A stretch of DNA of 64,000 bases from Daphnia pulex (taxonomy: Eukaryota > Arthropoda > Branchiopoda > Diplostraca > Daphniidae), in assembly GCF_021134715.1 (NCBI RefSeq), contig NC_060027.1, positions 124,001 through 188,000 on the forward strand, given 5' to 3'. Below the pieces are notes generated by a model. That model worked only from the letters and a program-made list of their open reading frames with translations, did no database searches and was not told where the DNA came from. Position 1 is the first letter of the stretch. Each line of letters starts with the position of its first letter. The translations under genes were made by a program, and so were the position numbers. Positions 1 through 12,039 of this stretch are shown piece by piece.

Positions 1-63
1 TTCTTCATTATTATCTAATCATTTTACCATCGCTATACATCACTCCCGTGTTTTCATCCTCAG

Positions 64-2944
64 TGCTGAACGGTTGGCCGAAACTGTTGGCCTGGTTCCC
101 CGAAACCTGTTGCTTAGTCGTCGTCGGGTTCGCCGTCGGAGGCGTTTTGTACGCCACCAAAACGGCCGTGCTGTCCCCACTGTCGTCGACCATCTTCTTC
201 TTCTGTATGCTGCCGCCCATCATCTTGGATGCCGGTTATTTTATGCCCAATCGGCTCTTTTTCGACCATTTCGGCACAATTCTCCTCTTCGCCGTGGCCG
301 GGACAATATTCAACGCCATTTGCATAGGTAAGATGATCACTTTCTACGAACGATTTTACCGGATTTTCCAGGAATTAAACCATATCCTTTTTATGCTTTT
401 ATTTTCACATAGGTATTAGTCTGTGGGCTTGCGGTTTGTCTGGTCTTTACGGTTTCGAGATTTCTTTGCTGGAAACGCTCCTTTTCTCATCTCTCATATC
501 CGCCGTCGATCCAGTGACTGTGCTGGCAGTTCTTGAAGAAGTGAACGTCGCAAAAGTCCTTTACATAATCGTCTTTGGAGAATCATTGATGAATGATGCT
601 GTCTCTGTGGTAATCATATTTTTTTTCTCATTGTGTAATATCTGGGTTTTTTTTTCCTTCTAAAATCATGGTTATTCAATTAGGTTCTGTATAACATGTG
701 TGACTCTTACGTCACTCTAGGCGCCGACAAAATCGAAACGGCAGACGTTTTGACCGGATTCGCCGCTTTTATTGTTTTGGCACTTGGCGGAACGGTCATC
801 GGCATCGTTTGGGGATTCCTGGCCGGTTTCGTCACCAAATTTACCCACCGTGTTCCGGTCATCGAGCCCATCTTTGTATTCATTATGAGCTATGGGGCTC
901 TAATTAATGCTGAAGCCTTCCAACTATCTGGAATTTTCTCGTATGTCAGCAGCTGATGTATTTTAATTTACGTGACTTACCAAAAAGCTTCTCTTAATCA
1001 GGGTCATGTTTTGCGGTATCACAATGAAGAACTACGTGGCAGAGAACGTGTCGCCCGCTTCCCTGACGACCATCAACAAGGGACTGAAGGCGATCAGCAA
1101 TTGTTCTGAATCGATCATATTCATGTTTCTCGGCATCACTACCGTCAACGACCATCACGAGTGGAACACGGCCTTCATTCTCCTCACCGTATTTTTCTGC
1201 ACGCTCTACAGAGCAATTGGTAAAAATCCCCTAAACTCTTTTTGTACGGTAAACATCAATTTCGTTTTTCTAAATTATGAATTTTGGTTGCAGGCGTTTT
1301 TCTCCTGTCGGAAATCGCCAACTATTTCCGCCTTCACAAACTGAATTTTGTCGAAAAGTTGGTCATGTCTTACAGCGGATTACGTGGAGCTATCGCCTTC
1401 GCTTTGGTTCTCCTCATCGATCCCGGTCGCATCCCCCGTCAGCCGCTTTTTGTAACCGCAACCATCACTGTCGTCTTCTTCACCGTTTTCTTCCAGGTCA
1501 GTTTGAATCGATCTGCTTTGCCACTTTCCCACGCCAGTAACAAATTCGAATTTCATCAACAGGGCATCACCATCCGACCGCTTGTGAGATTCCTCAAGGT
1601 GAAACAAGAAGAACATCAGGAGAAAACGATGAACGAACGTCTACATGAAAGGGTTTGATATGTTCAATTTGACTGTTACAGCATTGAAATTAATTCCAGT
1701 TATCACTAGATGCTTGATTATACCATGGCAGGAGTTCATGATGTTTTGGGTCAATGCAACAGTGTCAAAGTTCGTAACAAGTGAGTTTTATTTTTCCCTA
1801 AATTTCCATTTTTCTGAATTTACAGTTACATAAGTTACGTACGCGTAATTACAGCTAATTTAGGTGTCTGTAATTGAGGGTGTTTTTTACTTTTTTGTTT
1901 TTTTGTTTATTTAAAGATTCAAGCAGTGGGATTACGCTTACATCCGTCCTTTTTTGATCCGCGGGAAGAAACACCGCGAACCTAAAATCACGGAGACCTA
2001 CTGGGCTTTGACAGTCCTTGAGGCAACTGAATTGGCCCGATGCAACACTCGTGCGAGATTGTCAGAACCTTGCAACGAGAATACGACGACCAATCCCCCA
2101 CAACCAAAGTAATATTCCAATTAATATTTCTAAATTCCCAAATGTATTATTTATCATTTTTTTTGCATTAGCGAAAATCAAGTTGTTGAATTGTACGAAT
2201 ACAACGAAGACTTGACGACGACGGAAGATGGCTGGACCAACAGGACATGTCATCATTCGTGCAAACTTTATCGTTGCAAGGTGGGAAAGTAGTAACTAAA
2301 AAACGTATCCTTTGTTGAGTCAAATTATAGTTGGTCGATTTGTTGGTTTCACTCCAGAGCGTTGGCCATTCGAGGTGTTTTCGCTACGCGCTGGGTAGTC
2401 AGAGCGTTGATCAATCGAGAAATGTTATTGCTAATCAAGTGGCCATCAGCGAATGTCAAGTTGGAAATAAGAAGCGAGTGGAGCGCACAATCACGGTCAT
2501 TCAAAGCTTTTATTATCTAATAAATACTAAACAAGTTATGATTAGTGAATTAACTTTCCGGCGTTAAATAGTTCCGTGAAACAAGTGATCGGCGCGATAT
2601 AGACGAAGCAGCAGGATGCGATTTCAACGTCTTTTACCGGGCAACAGGCAACAGTAAGTTTCAATCATAAATCGGTCCATTCCAGACAAATGTTTTAATC
2701 TTCAACATCATTCGTTGCGTATTTTAGGTGTCGAAGAGACAGGAAACGGAGAGATTTTGTTTTGCGCCCCAGTTCTCAATCCACGTATGACAATTTTCAG
2801 ACTATTTATTTATTCCTTTTATTGCTAGGTAATAATTCAGATTCACTTTTAGAGGGAGACACCTTAAGAAGCTCTTCGAAAGGTTCGACTTTAACATGTG
2901 GCGATTATTCATCTCTACGTGGCTGCATCGAATCACCAAAATGA
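64..2944 (+). CDS. Na+/H+ exchanger, SLC9/NHE family (5' end outside window)
   Basis: Multi-pass membrane antiporter exchanging Na+ for H+. Exons read in phase: 64-327, 413-609, 684-940, 1002-1219, 1294-1496, 1563-1652, 1710-1780, 1917-2108, 2172-2280, then probably 2572-2653, 2728-2784 and 2829-2944 (stop 2942-2944). Family hallmarks are visible: [56 protein letters not shown] and GITIRPLV, followed by a cytoplasmic tail starting [13 protein letters not shown] and [14 protein letters not shown]. These match plasma-membrane NHE isoforms rather than the NHA type. If the donor at 2281 is not used, translation stops at 2290-2292. An open phase-0 stretch from 2331 could be an extra exon. The tail exons agree in phase across three introns, which is why I extend to 2944. 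A possible polyadenylation signal is at 3224. The subtype and the tail are less certain than the transporter core. Confidence 0.88.
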
Positions 2945-3646
2945 AAGAAGTAACTGTGCCAACCCCTCTTCTACTTTGGTCTCTTTCGATCCTTTTTTTG
3001 ATTGCGCAATTTTCTAGGTCCATTCGTTGACGAGGATTAGCTATATTTTTTCTTCAATCACTCTGCTTGTTAAACATTTTCGACGATTGCAATTAATAAC
3101 TGCCAAGTACCCAGTGACAATTTGCAGTAGCGCGCACAAAGTCACTGCCATAGTTAGAATAATTGCCATACATAGTTGGAGCTATCCATTATTTGTGTAT
3201 TGGCCATACAGGGAGCAAAGAAAAATAAAGAAGTCACTGAGAATGTGTACTGCGTCGATATAAACGTCATGTCTCTGGATGCTCGGGTTGTCGAGAATTC
3301 TTAGCTGAAGTTTCCGGAAGTCTACTGTATTACTGATAAAGTAAAAAAAGAACTCCGCAGTTATTTGACTTGATTGATTATTAGACTTGACTGTCTAAAA
3401 TGCCATTTTGGGTAATATGAACGGGTAAAGGGTTTGTAGTCCTGTACCTTGGTAGTCTAACAGTACGTAGATTTGCATGCTTAAATACAGAGAGAAACGT
3501 TATAAACGTAGGCGCATTTCCGGATGCACGCGGTGCACACGAAAGCCTATGTCCATTTCTCGATGACATGCCGAAAGGGCCTCGAGCTTTCATCTTCTTC
3601 CAACAGCAGCAACACATCGCCCTAAAAACTGAATTTCATTATTCAG
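2945..3646. other. 3' flank of the exchanger, no gene seen
   Basis: AT-rich sequence after the exchanger stop. AATAAA at 3224-3229 is a plausible polyadenylation signal. No splice-supported ORF was found. Confidence 0.4.
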
Positions 3647-4051
3647 ATGGTAAGCAAAACCATGTGATTATTTACATGTGTAGAAGTCTCAAATTTTCGC
3701 AAATTTTGCATAACCTTCTTATTTCTGATGAGGCATTTAGTAATAACTAATAAGAGATGTTGTTATGAACTCTAATTGAGAAATGAAATTGACTTGGTTA
3801 TTGTGTCGAATCAGATTTTCGTCGCCATTTGCGCTGCCGCTTTACCCGGTTTACCAGCTGTTCAAGTCGACAGTGAAGTACAAGGAGAACAAGGTATCGC
3901 CCATTTTCGATTGAAAGATACAATTTTCGCCTGACACAAATGATTTGATTTCCCAACAGCTATTTCGATGCGTGACGGCGACGTTATCAAGGAGGCGTTA
4001 GTGGAAGAAATGGACTATGCTTTCGTGTGCATCGGGATGCAACTATTCTGA
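3647..4051 (+). CDS. Possible tiny secreted peptide
   Basis: Possible three-exon gene: ATG at 3647-3649 directly followed by a GTAAGC donor, exon 2 3815-3893, exon 3 3960-4051, giving 57 residues. Exon 2 encodes a short hydrophobic leader (MIFVAICAAALPGLPA) and then acidic VQVDSEVQGEQ. Exon 3 encodes AISMRDGDVIKEALVEEMDY and stops soon after. The one-codon first exon and short leader resemble arthropod cuticle and small secreted protein genes. No known domain can be recognised, and the abrupt C terminus may mean a decayed gene. No clear TATA box was seen. Confidence 0.4.
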
Positions 4052-7000
4052 AAGGTTGAATTTTTAAAAATGCAGAATAATTTGAAGTCAAATTACATTG
4101 ACAGCCCATTTTCGAATTGAAGGGTTGTTTTAGAAAAAAATATATTAAACTTTTTCTAAATCAAACCTAGAAAATATGATGTATATCAGACTTTTGTAGG
4201 TGATGTGCTGTCTGGATTTATCTTTTAATGAAAACAAAAATTGAAAAAACAACCCTTCCAAATTCGAAAAATGCAGTCACTAGGTGGCTAAATATTTCAG
4301 TGTGTTTAGGGATTGAACTATTCAGCCCTAGAATGTTGGTAATGGGGGGGGGGGGTAATCAAAACCCTGAGTGATGAGACGACATACCTCTCACCATTTC
4401 TTTTCTTTCGAGACGCTGTCCGAGAATGGTTACACTCTTTTTTGCTGGATGTCCTGAAATTTGTCGTCCTAAAAACGGTAAGTCCTGGTTTTTTACCTTA
4501 AGGTTATTAAATTTAAATTAATTGTGTAGTCAATTTACGGACAACATGGCCTCAATACTTGTTAATTCCATGTGGCCATGCCTTTTGTACACTTGTTCAA
4601 AATCTCGTCTCTTGCTGAATGTTGCACGTTTCGTCACATGTAAAAGTACTTCATTAGAACAGTTCCAGTAATTATGTTGAGTAACTTAATAATCCTTAGA
4701 CTTTGTTCCCACATTAAAATTCTGTGATTGAGTTTCTGATAGAAATTGAGCTTTTTAAATTACCAATTATCATACATTTATTTGTAATCTAAAGTTACAC
4801 ATTAGTTGAAAATATTTTCTGTGATTCAATTTGCGAATTATTCAGTTGAGAAATGAACTTGAATCAAGCTTGTGAAAACATGGATTTAGTTTATAGTAGT
4901 TTGAAAAGTCTTTTACTAATCTAATTTATTTTTTGGCAGGTTGGTGGATGTTGTTCTCAACGTGCAGTGCCAAATCAACAAGATGCCTCTGTGGTCCCTA
5001 CCATGTTGTGAGATGAAATCGTGCAGAAGACAGGAAATCTGAAATGGTGACAATTTACTTGAAAGACACCTTGAGTGGGTTTGCATTTTTTTGCTTAAAT
5101 TGTAGTATGTGTTCTTAGCTTTGAAATTACTCCAGTTGGGCATAAAACTTTGATTTAGATGACATTTGACAATTACAAACTCCTTCAAATAAGAGCCTTT
5201 GTGAAAAGATTTTCATCAGCTTGTGAAAAGTTAATTTTCTTTAACTATAGCTTTTCTTGAACAGAATTGAGTTTTCCTTTTTATATTTGTTTGAAAATGT
5301 TCTTGGTTAACTTATGTTCTATTGCTTAGTCAGATTCCTTTGTCAGTTTGGTGTTGAAGCTGTTAATGGTGGTGATGGCTAGTGTGGCAGTCATTTTCCG
5401 ATTGAGAGATCCACTGATATGGAGCTTCTGCAGACCTGCTGTTCAACATCAGACTTCAAAATACCATGTTGGTGTCCATTCTGTGTTGAGCTGTTGTGTG
5501 CAAAATGGTTGGTGTTGCCTGATGGCTGTCTGGCATTTTGTTGGTGTGTTCTCTTGCTACTTGTACATATGTTGAGGTAATGCTGGATTAATAGTTTTTT
5601 AATTGTTGAATAGTAACTAAATCTCCATTCACGTTTCAGTTTAATCGTACGCCGTCGTTCCAGATCTGATCCATTGGTGAAGCTGAGAAGTTGCTGTAAT
5701 TCAAGACTGATAAATTATTTAGATTTAGACAAATTAAAAATGCAAATCTATTGTCCCTTCTTTTCCCTAAGTAAACAAAAATGTCTTATGTTGGTTAGTT
5801 GTGTGAAAACCAGGAATGTTATGATGAAATTGCAATGAGATTTAACTTTTCTCAGAACAAACGGAAACCCTATCAACCTAACCGCATTCATAACATTTCG
5901 CTCTTTATACAATAACACGGACATGTTCAAATAAATAAATTATTAAAATCGAATTTTCTTTCTACTGTACATTTTAACCTGCCTTATTATAAATATAAAA
6001 AATTTCCAGCCCAAATTTTTATTAATTTCTAAAATTTGCTAAAAACAACCACCATTTATTATTTTTACTAAGTCTTTTTCGCAAAAAATTGGCGATGTTC
6101 ATTTATCCCATACCTTTTCTTGTTTATAAAATTAATACATATTTATTTATTTTAATATTTTTATTTATTTCATCACAACCACATATATATTTTATGGCCC
6201 CCAGGGAGGGGGGGGCCTGTGACTTTCCCAACCGCGATAATAACATGTGCCGTTATTATTTTGTTGGTGCAGAAAGCCGGAATTTAATCTAGCAGTTGTC
6301 GACTATGTCAAATCTGACATGGGGTCAGATTGCCACAATCGTATACTGCACATTGCACAAGTAAAAGAGCAAAAGACGACAGATAAAACCAATTCAAGTC
6401 AGCAAATCACTGGCAGAGCAAAACCACAAATAAAAACGGATAAAAATTTTTCAGTTCATCAACATGAGATACCACTTGCAAAGCAAATATCACAAATGAA
6501 AACAGTTAAAAATATTTTAAGTCAGCAACCCGGATATCACTGGCAACTTCAGGCTACTTCAGGAGACCGCCAGCACAGCTACTTCTGGATAACACAGGAC
6601 ACGCTGCATACAACAGTTCAATCAGTCTTCATCACATCTTACACCATCAGGCTGCAACAAGGTAACCAACAGCGGACCTATTTAAGAAAATAAAAAAATT
6701 ACCATCGGGGAAACACAGTGTGTACACAATTAAACAGGACTCATTAGGACAAAAGAATACAAGGAGTAAGACAAAACTACACAGTCCAACAGATCTCTCC
6801 GATATCTTAAATTTTACAAAGGAAGTTAGAATTGGTAAGGTATTCAAATTGCAAATTGATCTCTAGTCACATTAACAAAGTACTTTAGTGGGAAATTGGA
6901 TAAAAATAATTACGTTTGCTTTTGCATGGGACGAGACGTACGGGAACAGGCAGCAAGACACACGAGGCACGACATTTCGGCAAAATGAACAGTCACTCAA

Positions 7001-8367
7001 GTCCGAGTTAGATTATTTGACAAATTGGTATTGAAATCACCTGTAAATTTACAAATCGAAATTGAACATTAATTATTTAGAACCCTAAGAAATCAACAAA
7101 AAATACCTTTTCATTTTGGGAAACGTCACGACCGGCACCTCACTTCTGCTGCGTCAAGAATCAAAATGGCCGAATTCGGTCCCTGAAGACACTCGCGCCA
7201 CCTAGCGACAGCCAATTGGATTGCTTGCTTGCAGACAGCACGCAGCAGCTAAATTTGAATTCATCACGCCCTTCATTAGCTGGCACGAAATGAATCAAGT
7301 GGGGATGGACACTAGATTACTGCAGCAGCTTTCCCAACACACAAATTCTTTAGTTAGCTATTTCGGATCATTCTCCTAACTAATTCAACATTACAATCTA
7401 TACTATTAACAGCAAGTATGGAGGGTCAAGACAAATAATACAACTTACAATTTTGTGAAGAAAATAATCATTTTCCTGCCTGTAAGCCTCGTTCCTGCTG
7501 CCTGTGTAAGGCAGCCGCAACATGTTATCTGTGTTTGAGTTAGGGTTCCAAGTTTCCAACTAACTTTGGCATCAAACAATTAGTCCTGTTGAATCTAAAG
7601 GAAATATGCCAATAAATTTCCAACTTTCATGCAATAAGGTAAAGTTAGTTGTTACCTACTACTTGAGTAGAACATTCAGAAAAATACAAATCTGGTGATG
7701 TGCCCTGCGTCTTTTCACAGGACTTCTCCCAAGTTGTTGCAATTAACCTGAAGATTACCCATGGACTGTTATGTCAAATAATAGATAATATGAAATAAAA
7801 GTTACGCATTTCTTAAGGAATACAATACTTGTCTGTCATTGTCAATTGATGGTAGTAGGCTCCTTGTTGCCTTTCGCGTTCCTTCCTACACGTTAAATAA
7901 GAAATATGAAAGGTGATCCAACACACATAGGCCTAAATCACATTACAAACAAGTTGCACAGAAATAAACTTGAAGTGATGAATTCATCGGTAACTTTCAT
8001 GGAAAAATTAAAGAAAACTTTTGACAACCACTCAACTCAACAACCCACCATCACCTGATAAACAAGAACACCTATGTCATCTATTGGACACTTCTGACAC
8101 TTCAAGTCCCAAAAACGCAATTTAGTTTTTTTTGAGACACAACATTGAATTTTTCAATTCTAGTGATATTGTACATCTTTAAAAATAACATTACTGCTTT
8201 GCATTAAAAATATTACATATACAGGGTACCATACCAAAAATGTTTCGTGTATTTTTGTCTATAGAACATACACAATGAGCCAATACCGAAGTTTGCATAG
8301 AGACCAATTAATAGAATCCAAGAGTTCATTTCACCGTGATATTTATTAGAATCGACACCTCGTCTTT
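4052..8367. other. Long intergenic stretch without supported genes
   Basis: About 4.3 kb of AT-rich sequence with poly-G runs (for example near 4345 and 6210). A 148-codon ORF at 6247-6693 has no recognisable domain, no convincing promoter and Gln/Thr/Lys-rich composition, so it is not called. Nothing else is supported. Confidence 0.4.
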
Positions 8368-8785
8368 TTAATAATAACCTCCCCAACCATAGCCGAACCG
8401 ATGGCCATAATGGTATGGGTTGTAACTGGAGTGACAAAGAGAAAATAATCAATTTAAAAATATTTCCAAATGCAGTTAATTTTCGCTTACCGGTATGTGT
8501 TGTGCCCATATGGAAATGGTCCATAATAAGGATAGCGTCCGAATCCATACGACGGATATCCGTAAGCATAACCAGCAGCCAATCCGTTGAGTAGTCCAAG
8601 TGCTCCGCCAAATTGTCTCTTTTGGCGAGTGTCATCGGCTTCATTGTCGGCGAAAGTCACGGCCAACATCACCATCAAGACAACGCAGCAAATGCCAATC
8701 TGCATTAATGAGAATGACTAATTTCAGATTAAATAGTTCGACTTCAATGGGGATAATTTTACTTTACCGAAGAGAGGCGACGCAT
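8368..8785 (-). CDS. Secreted KRQ-type Gly/Tyr-rich peptide precursor 1
   Basis: Three exons: 8785-8768 (MRRLSS), 8699-8491, 8425-8368; 94 residues. Exon 2 begins with a hydrophobic signal core (IGICCVVLMVMLAVTFA), then an acidic spacer ending DDTRQKRQ, then FGGALGLLNGLAAGYAYGYP. The third exon continues YNPYHYGHRFGYGWGGYY before the stop. Processing after KR would expose an N-terminal Gln. The TATA box at 8854-8863 is about 70 bp upstream. The second intron is phase 2, as in the genes at 10.0, 11.4, 38.6 and 39.9 kb, but the last exon here is 58 bp instead of 19. Splice phases and paralog agreement make the model solid. Function is unknown; antimicrobial or structural peptide are the main options. 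Confidence 0.8.
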
Positions 8786-8853
8786 CTCGCAGAAAAAGTC
8801 TAGAGAGGATCGAAACTGACAAAGGAATAAGTCGACAGAGTCACGGTGGGCTC

Positions 8854-8863
8854 CATTTATATA
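8854..8863 (-). promoter_or_regulatory. TATA box of the 8.4 kb gene
   Basis: TATATAAATG on the minus strand, about 70 bp upstream of the start codon at 8785. Confidence 0.6.
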
Positions 8864-8899
8864 CGGCGCTTATAAGGCGCTTGTACACCATCGACCTTG

Positions 8900-10045
8900 A
8901 CAGTTCAAGTCGGGCAAACTCGCCAAGTCACGCGGAGAGTTTAAAAAGAAATATATGTACATGTTTAAGTATTCACCTGATGAGAATCTCGGGTTGATTC
9001 GTCAGCCGAAAAGACAAATATGGAAAAACTGAGGGCCATTGTTCAAACAAAAGGCCATTGACTCTTGGCTCTTCTCCCTGGGAATGATTATTTCTTAAAC
9101 TTTAACTCAATGTTTTATGTCGAGCCAACCAAATCCATACATGGAAATGCTGGCAGCTTATTTCCATAGTCTCTTGTATCTAGCAGCCGCAGGCGGTAGA
9201 AGGTAAATAAACTCTTCGACGTGTTGTTGGATGTGGTTTTCCCTTGTAGACTCGATAGGCTGAAAAATAATTTCGTTTGGTTAGTTGATTCTTGGAAAAT
9301 AAACCAGTTTAACTTGCTCAGACTATCTATCGCGCTCGGTGAAACAGGAACGCAGGCATCCGTTGATTGTATCGGCGCGTCCGTCTACTTGCCGTGCTGC
9401 TGCAACACCAAAAACATAAGCATGCAGGCGATGTGTCGCTAGGGCAACAGGATGGAGAATCAAATGCAAAGGATCGGACCAACGCCGCCATGTGACACGC
9501 ATTAATTTGGACGGTAAAAATGTTATTCTTCACATTACATCAAAGCGAAGGTCACCTCGATGAAAAATTTGTTTTTCTCAGTCTTGAACGGCATGTGTTG
9601 ACTGTTTACGATGTTGACCTTGCCCTTGTATGGAATTTGACGTTAAAAGAAAAAGGGAAACTGTCTCCGGGTACACTGGTGGATGTCTGTGCCTTCATTC
9701 AAATCACTTTTAAAATATTTTTTTGCTTTGTCGTTGTTTTTGAAGAGTGACGCAATGCTAATTGCCTTACACAAGACAACTCCCTTAACTAAGCTCTGAC
9801 TTGTTGTTAAAAGTGTTAAATTTGAAATGAAAATCTTACGATATAACTACGAAATATGAATAAAAAATTATATTTACTCGAATTGCAGTCCAATAATTCC
9901 ATCAAAGTTAGTAAACGGTATACATACGCATGTGAAGCTGGTGCCACGCCATCAAAATAATATTAATCGTGTCTATACTTAATGGCAATAACGATGACAA
10001 CTGGGAATTCGTCAAAGTGCGTAAAAATATTAGGCCATCTTCTTT
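8900..10045. other. Intergenic, no gene seen
   Basis: Divider between two minus-strand peptide genes. ORFs here lack splice or promoter support. Confidence 0.35.
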
Positions 10046-10489
10046 CTACCAGTAGTGGTGGCCTCTGCACAGACAGGAACGTTTGTTAATTTGATTTCGA
10101 GTGTTAAAAGTTAAATAAATTTAGGACTCGTACCCGTATCCATAGCCGTAAGGTCTCCCGTAGTAGTGTCCGGGGTATCCATAGCCTCCGTAATGAGCCG
10201 ACCGACCCAATCCGTAACCGTACCCAGCGCCGAGAGCTTTTCCAATCAAGAGTCCTGCAAGAAATTGACGTTTCGGTCGTTCGTTGGGAGTTAACGATTC
10301 GTCAATGGTTACTGGATTGGCAGCAACCTCGTCCACTTCGATCGGAATCGCGGAACAATACGCCACCACCACGGCGAGTGACAGGGCGATCTTTTAAGCA
10401 ATTATAATAAAGTTAAAGGAAATAATAATTAAAGTAGATGCCACATTGGTTCAGAGTGAACTTACCAAGAAAAAGTGACTGCGAGACAT
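10046..10489 (-). CDS. Secreted KRQ-type Gly/Tyr-rich peptide precursor 2
   Basis: Exons 10489-10466 (MSRSHFFL), 10390-10134 and a 19-bp micro-exon 10064-10046; 99 residues. Order: signal peptide (IALSLAVVVAYCSA), acidic pro-region (IPIEVDEVAANPVTIDES), NERPKRQ, hydrophobic FLAGLLIGKALGAG, then GYGYGLGR and a GYGYP/GRPYGYG tail. If the phase-2 donor at 10133 is skipped, the ORF stops at 10121 after GYGYES. Splicing to the acceptor before 10064 instead gives a GHHYW end, matching the layout of the genes at 11.4, 38.6 and 39.9 kb. The TATA box is at 10561. Likely secreted and cleaved after KR. Role unknown. Confidence 0.8.
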
Positions 10490-10560
10490 GGCGTCTGTGG
10501 CGTTGGCTGGCGATCACGAAAGTGATGTGTCGATATTCGTCATAGACCACAGAACGTGGT

Positions 10561-10567
10561 TTATATA
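10561..10567 (-). promoter_or_regulatory. TATA box of the 10.0 kb gene
   Basis: TATATAA on the minus strand, about 75 bp before the ATG at 10489. Confidence 0.6.
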
Positions 10568-11418
10568 TCCGTGCCTTCAAGGCCGCACGCCGTCATTTGT
10601 TACATGCACGTCACCTGCTGAGAAAACAAAGGAAATGGAAACAGATTCCACAGTCAGTCTGTAAGGAAACGTCAAGGTCTTTTAAAATTTAAATTTCCTT
10701 CCTCCATTCTTTGCCAGTGTTACGTAAAAGCTTTTTCTTGCCCTTTTGTTCATTAACAAGAGGCTGTGTAAACAACTCTGCAGGGCAATAATGACGAAGC
10801 GATTTTTTCCTTTTGGAAATTCAAAAGTATCAAATGACATGTTCTCGGCTATTAACATAAATACGATCCTCTAGTAAAAAGCACGTGTGAAACTCGCACT
10901 GAATATTACCTGCTACATAACTTTGGCAAATTATCATTTTTTCGTGTAAAAATGAAAGCTCTGCACACAGAGATAATAAAGTACTGTTTTCGACTGTCGT
11001 TAACAGCAATAACTTTTGCTTTAATAGAATTAAATAATTGTTCAAAACTAAAAAAAACGAACAAACTTTGGCGACTGGCCGTCTGGTTGAATGATCGACG
11101 TTGTCATGGAAATGGTTTGCACCGTTGCCGCGAGACATAAAAATAAACATTTTGGCATTTTTGGCGTCAAATTTGAATGTTGGTTTTGTTTCTGCTTGGA
11201 AGCCAAACGAAAGTACGATGTATTAAAATCAACAAATAACAGACAAACGCACACGATGGAATAACAGTTAAATGCGAAAATAACAAAAGAGAAAAGTCAA
11301 ATCTTGTCAATCCAAACGTAACGCAAGGGGGGAGGGGGGGGGGAATAATCGTCTTCGGATGAGTATAGGTTTTTACGACAGGTCGACATCGGCAGTTGGG
11401 CAGTCATAGATCAATGAT

Positions 11419-11948
11419 TTATCTTCCGTATCCATATCTATTCATTAAACATAAAAGAAAAACTTAAAATTCAGCGACTCAAAATTTAATTCTCAAGGAA
11501 ATCAAAGTGTTACCCGTGTCCGTGGTGATGATGGTGATGCCCATGTCCGTATCCTCCATATCCACCATATCCACCATATCCACCGTAGCCTCCGTAGCCG
11601 TAAGGTCGGCCGTAGCCGTAGCCTCCTCCCAAGGCCGATCCGATCAAGTAGCCGAGTCCGAATTGGCGCTTGGGTCGTCCTTCCGCCGATCCTGCCGCTC
11701 CTGCTGCTCCTACAGTTGCCGGTTTAAGTGCAACCGCTTCGGCAGCTGGTTTCGCACCCTGCGGAACAACAGCGGCATCTTCAGGGTGGGTGTGTCCGGC
11801 TGGGCCTTCGTGACCGTAAGAAACAGCCACGAAAACGGCAAGGGACAAGGCAATCTGTCAAATGAATTTCAATGATTAGTTAATTGTTAATTCAAATTGC
11901 CATAGGAAAAGTTTGAAGCTGGCAACTTACCAAGAGGATGCGAGACAT
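11419..11948 (-). CDS. Secreted KRQ-type Gly/Tyr/His-rich peptide precursor 3
   Basis: Exons 11948-11931 (MSRILL), 11854-11514 and micro-exon 11437-11419; 125 residues. Signal core IALSLAVFVAVSYG, then a His/Glu/Ala-rich pro-region of about 50 residues, EGRPKRQ, FGLGYLIGSALGGGYGYG, GRPYGYGGYGGYGG repeats and a HGHHHHHHGHG stretch. Spliced, the end is GYGYGR; unspliced, it stops at 11510 after HGHG. The block after KR is nearly identical to the gene at 38.6 kb (QFGLGFLLGSALGGGYGYG), so the two are close paralogs 27 kb apart. The His run suggests metal binding, which is inference. Confidence 0.82.
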
Positions 11949-12016
11949 GGTTGAATCCGTGCTGTTCGTTGGGTGCCAATGGGCTGACTGTGCTGTTGTT
12001 GGTCTTCCGTCCTCGG

Positions 12017-12024
12017 CTTTTATA
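12017..12024 (-). promoter_or_regulatory. TATA box of the 11.4 kb gene
   Basis: TATAAAAG on the minus strand, about 70 bp before the ATG at 11948. Confidence 0.65.
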
Positions 12025-12039
12025 CCTGGCCGTTCCATC

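Noticed and set aside
6247-6693. 148-codon plus-strand ORF
   Set aside because: No domain, unlikely composition and no promoter or paralog.
11507-11875. Long plus-strand ORF opposite the 11.4 kb gene
   Set aside because: Antisense shadow of GGY/His repeat coding; such repeats leave all frames open.
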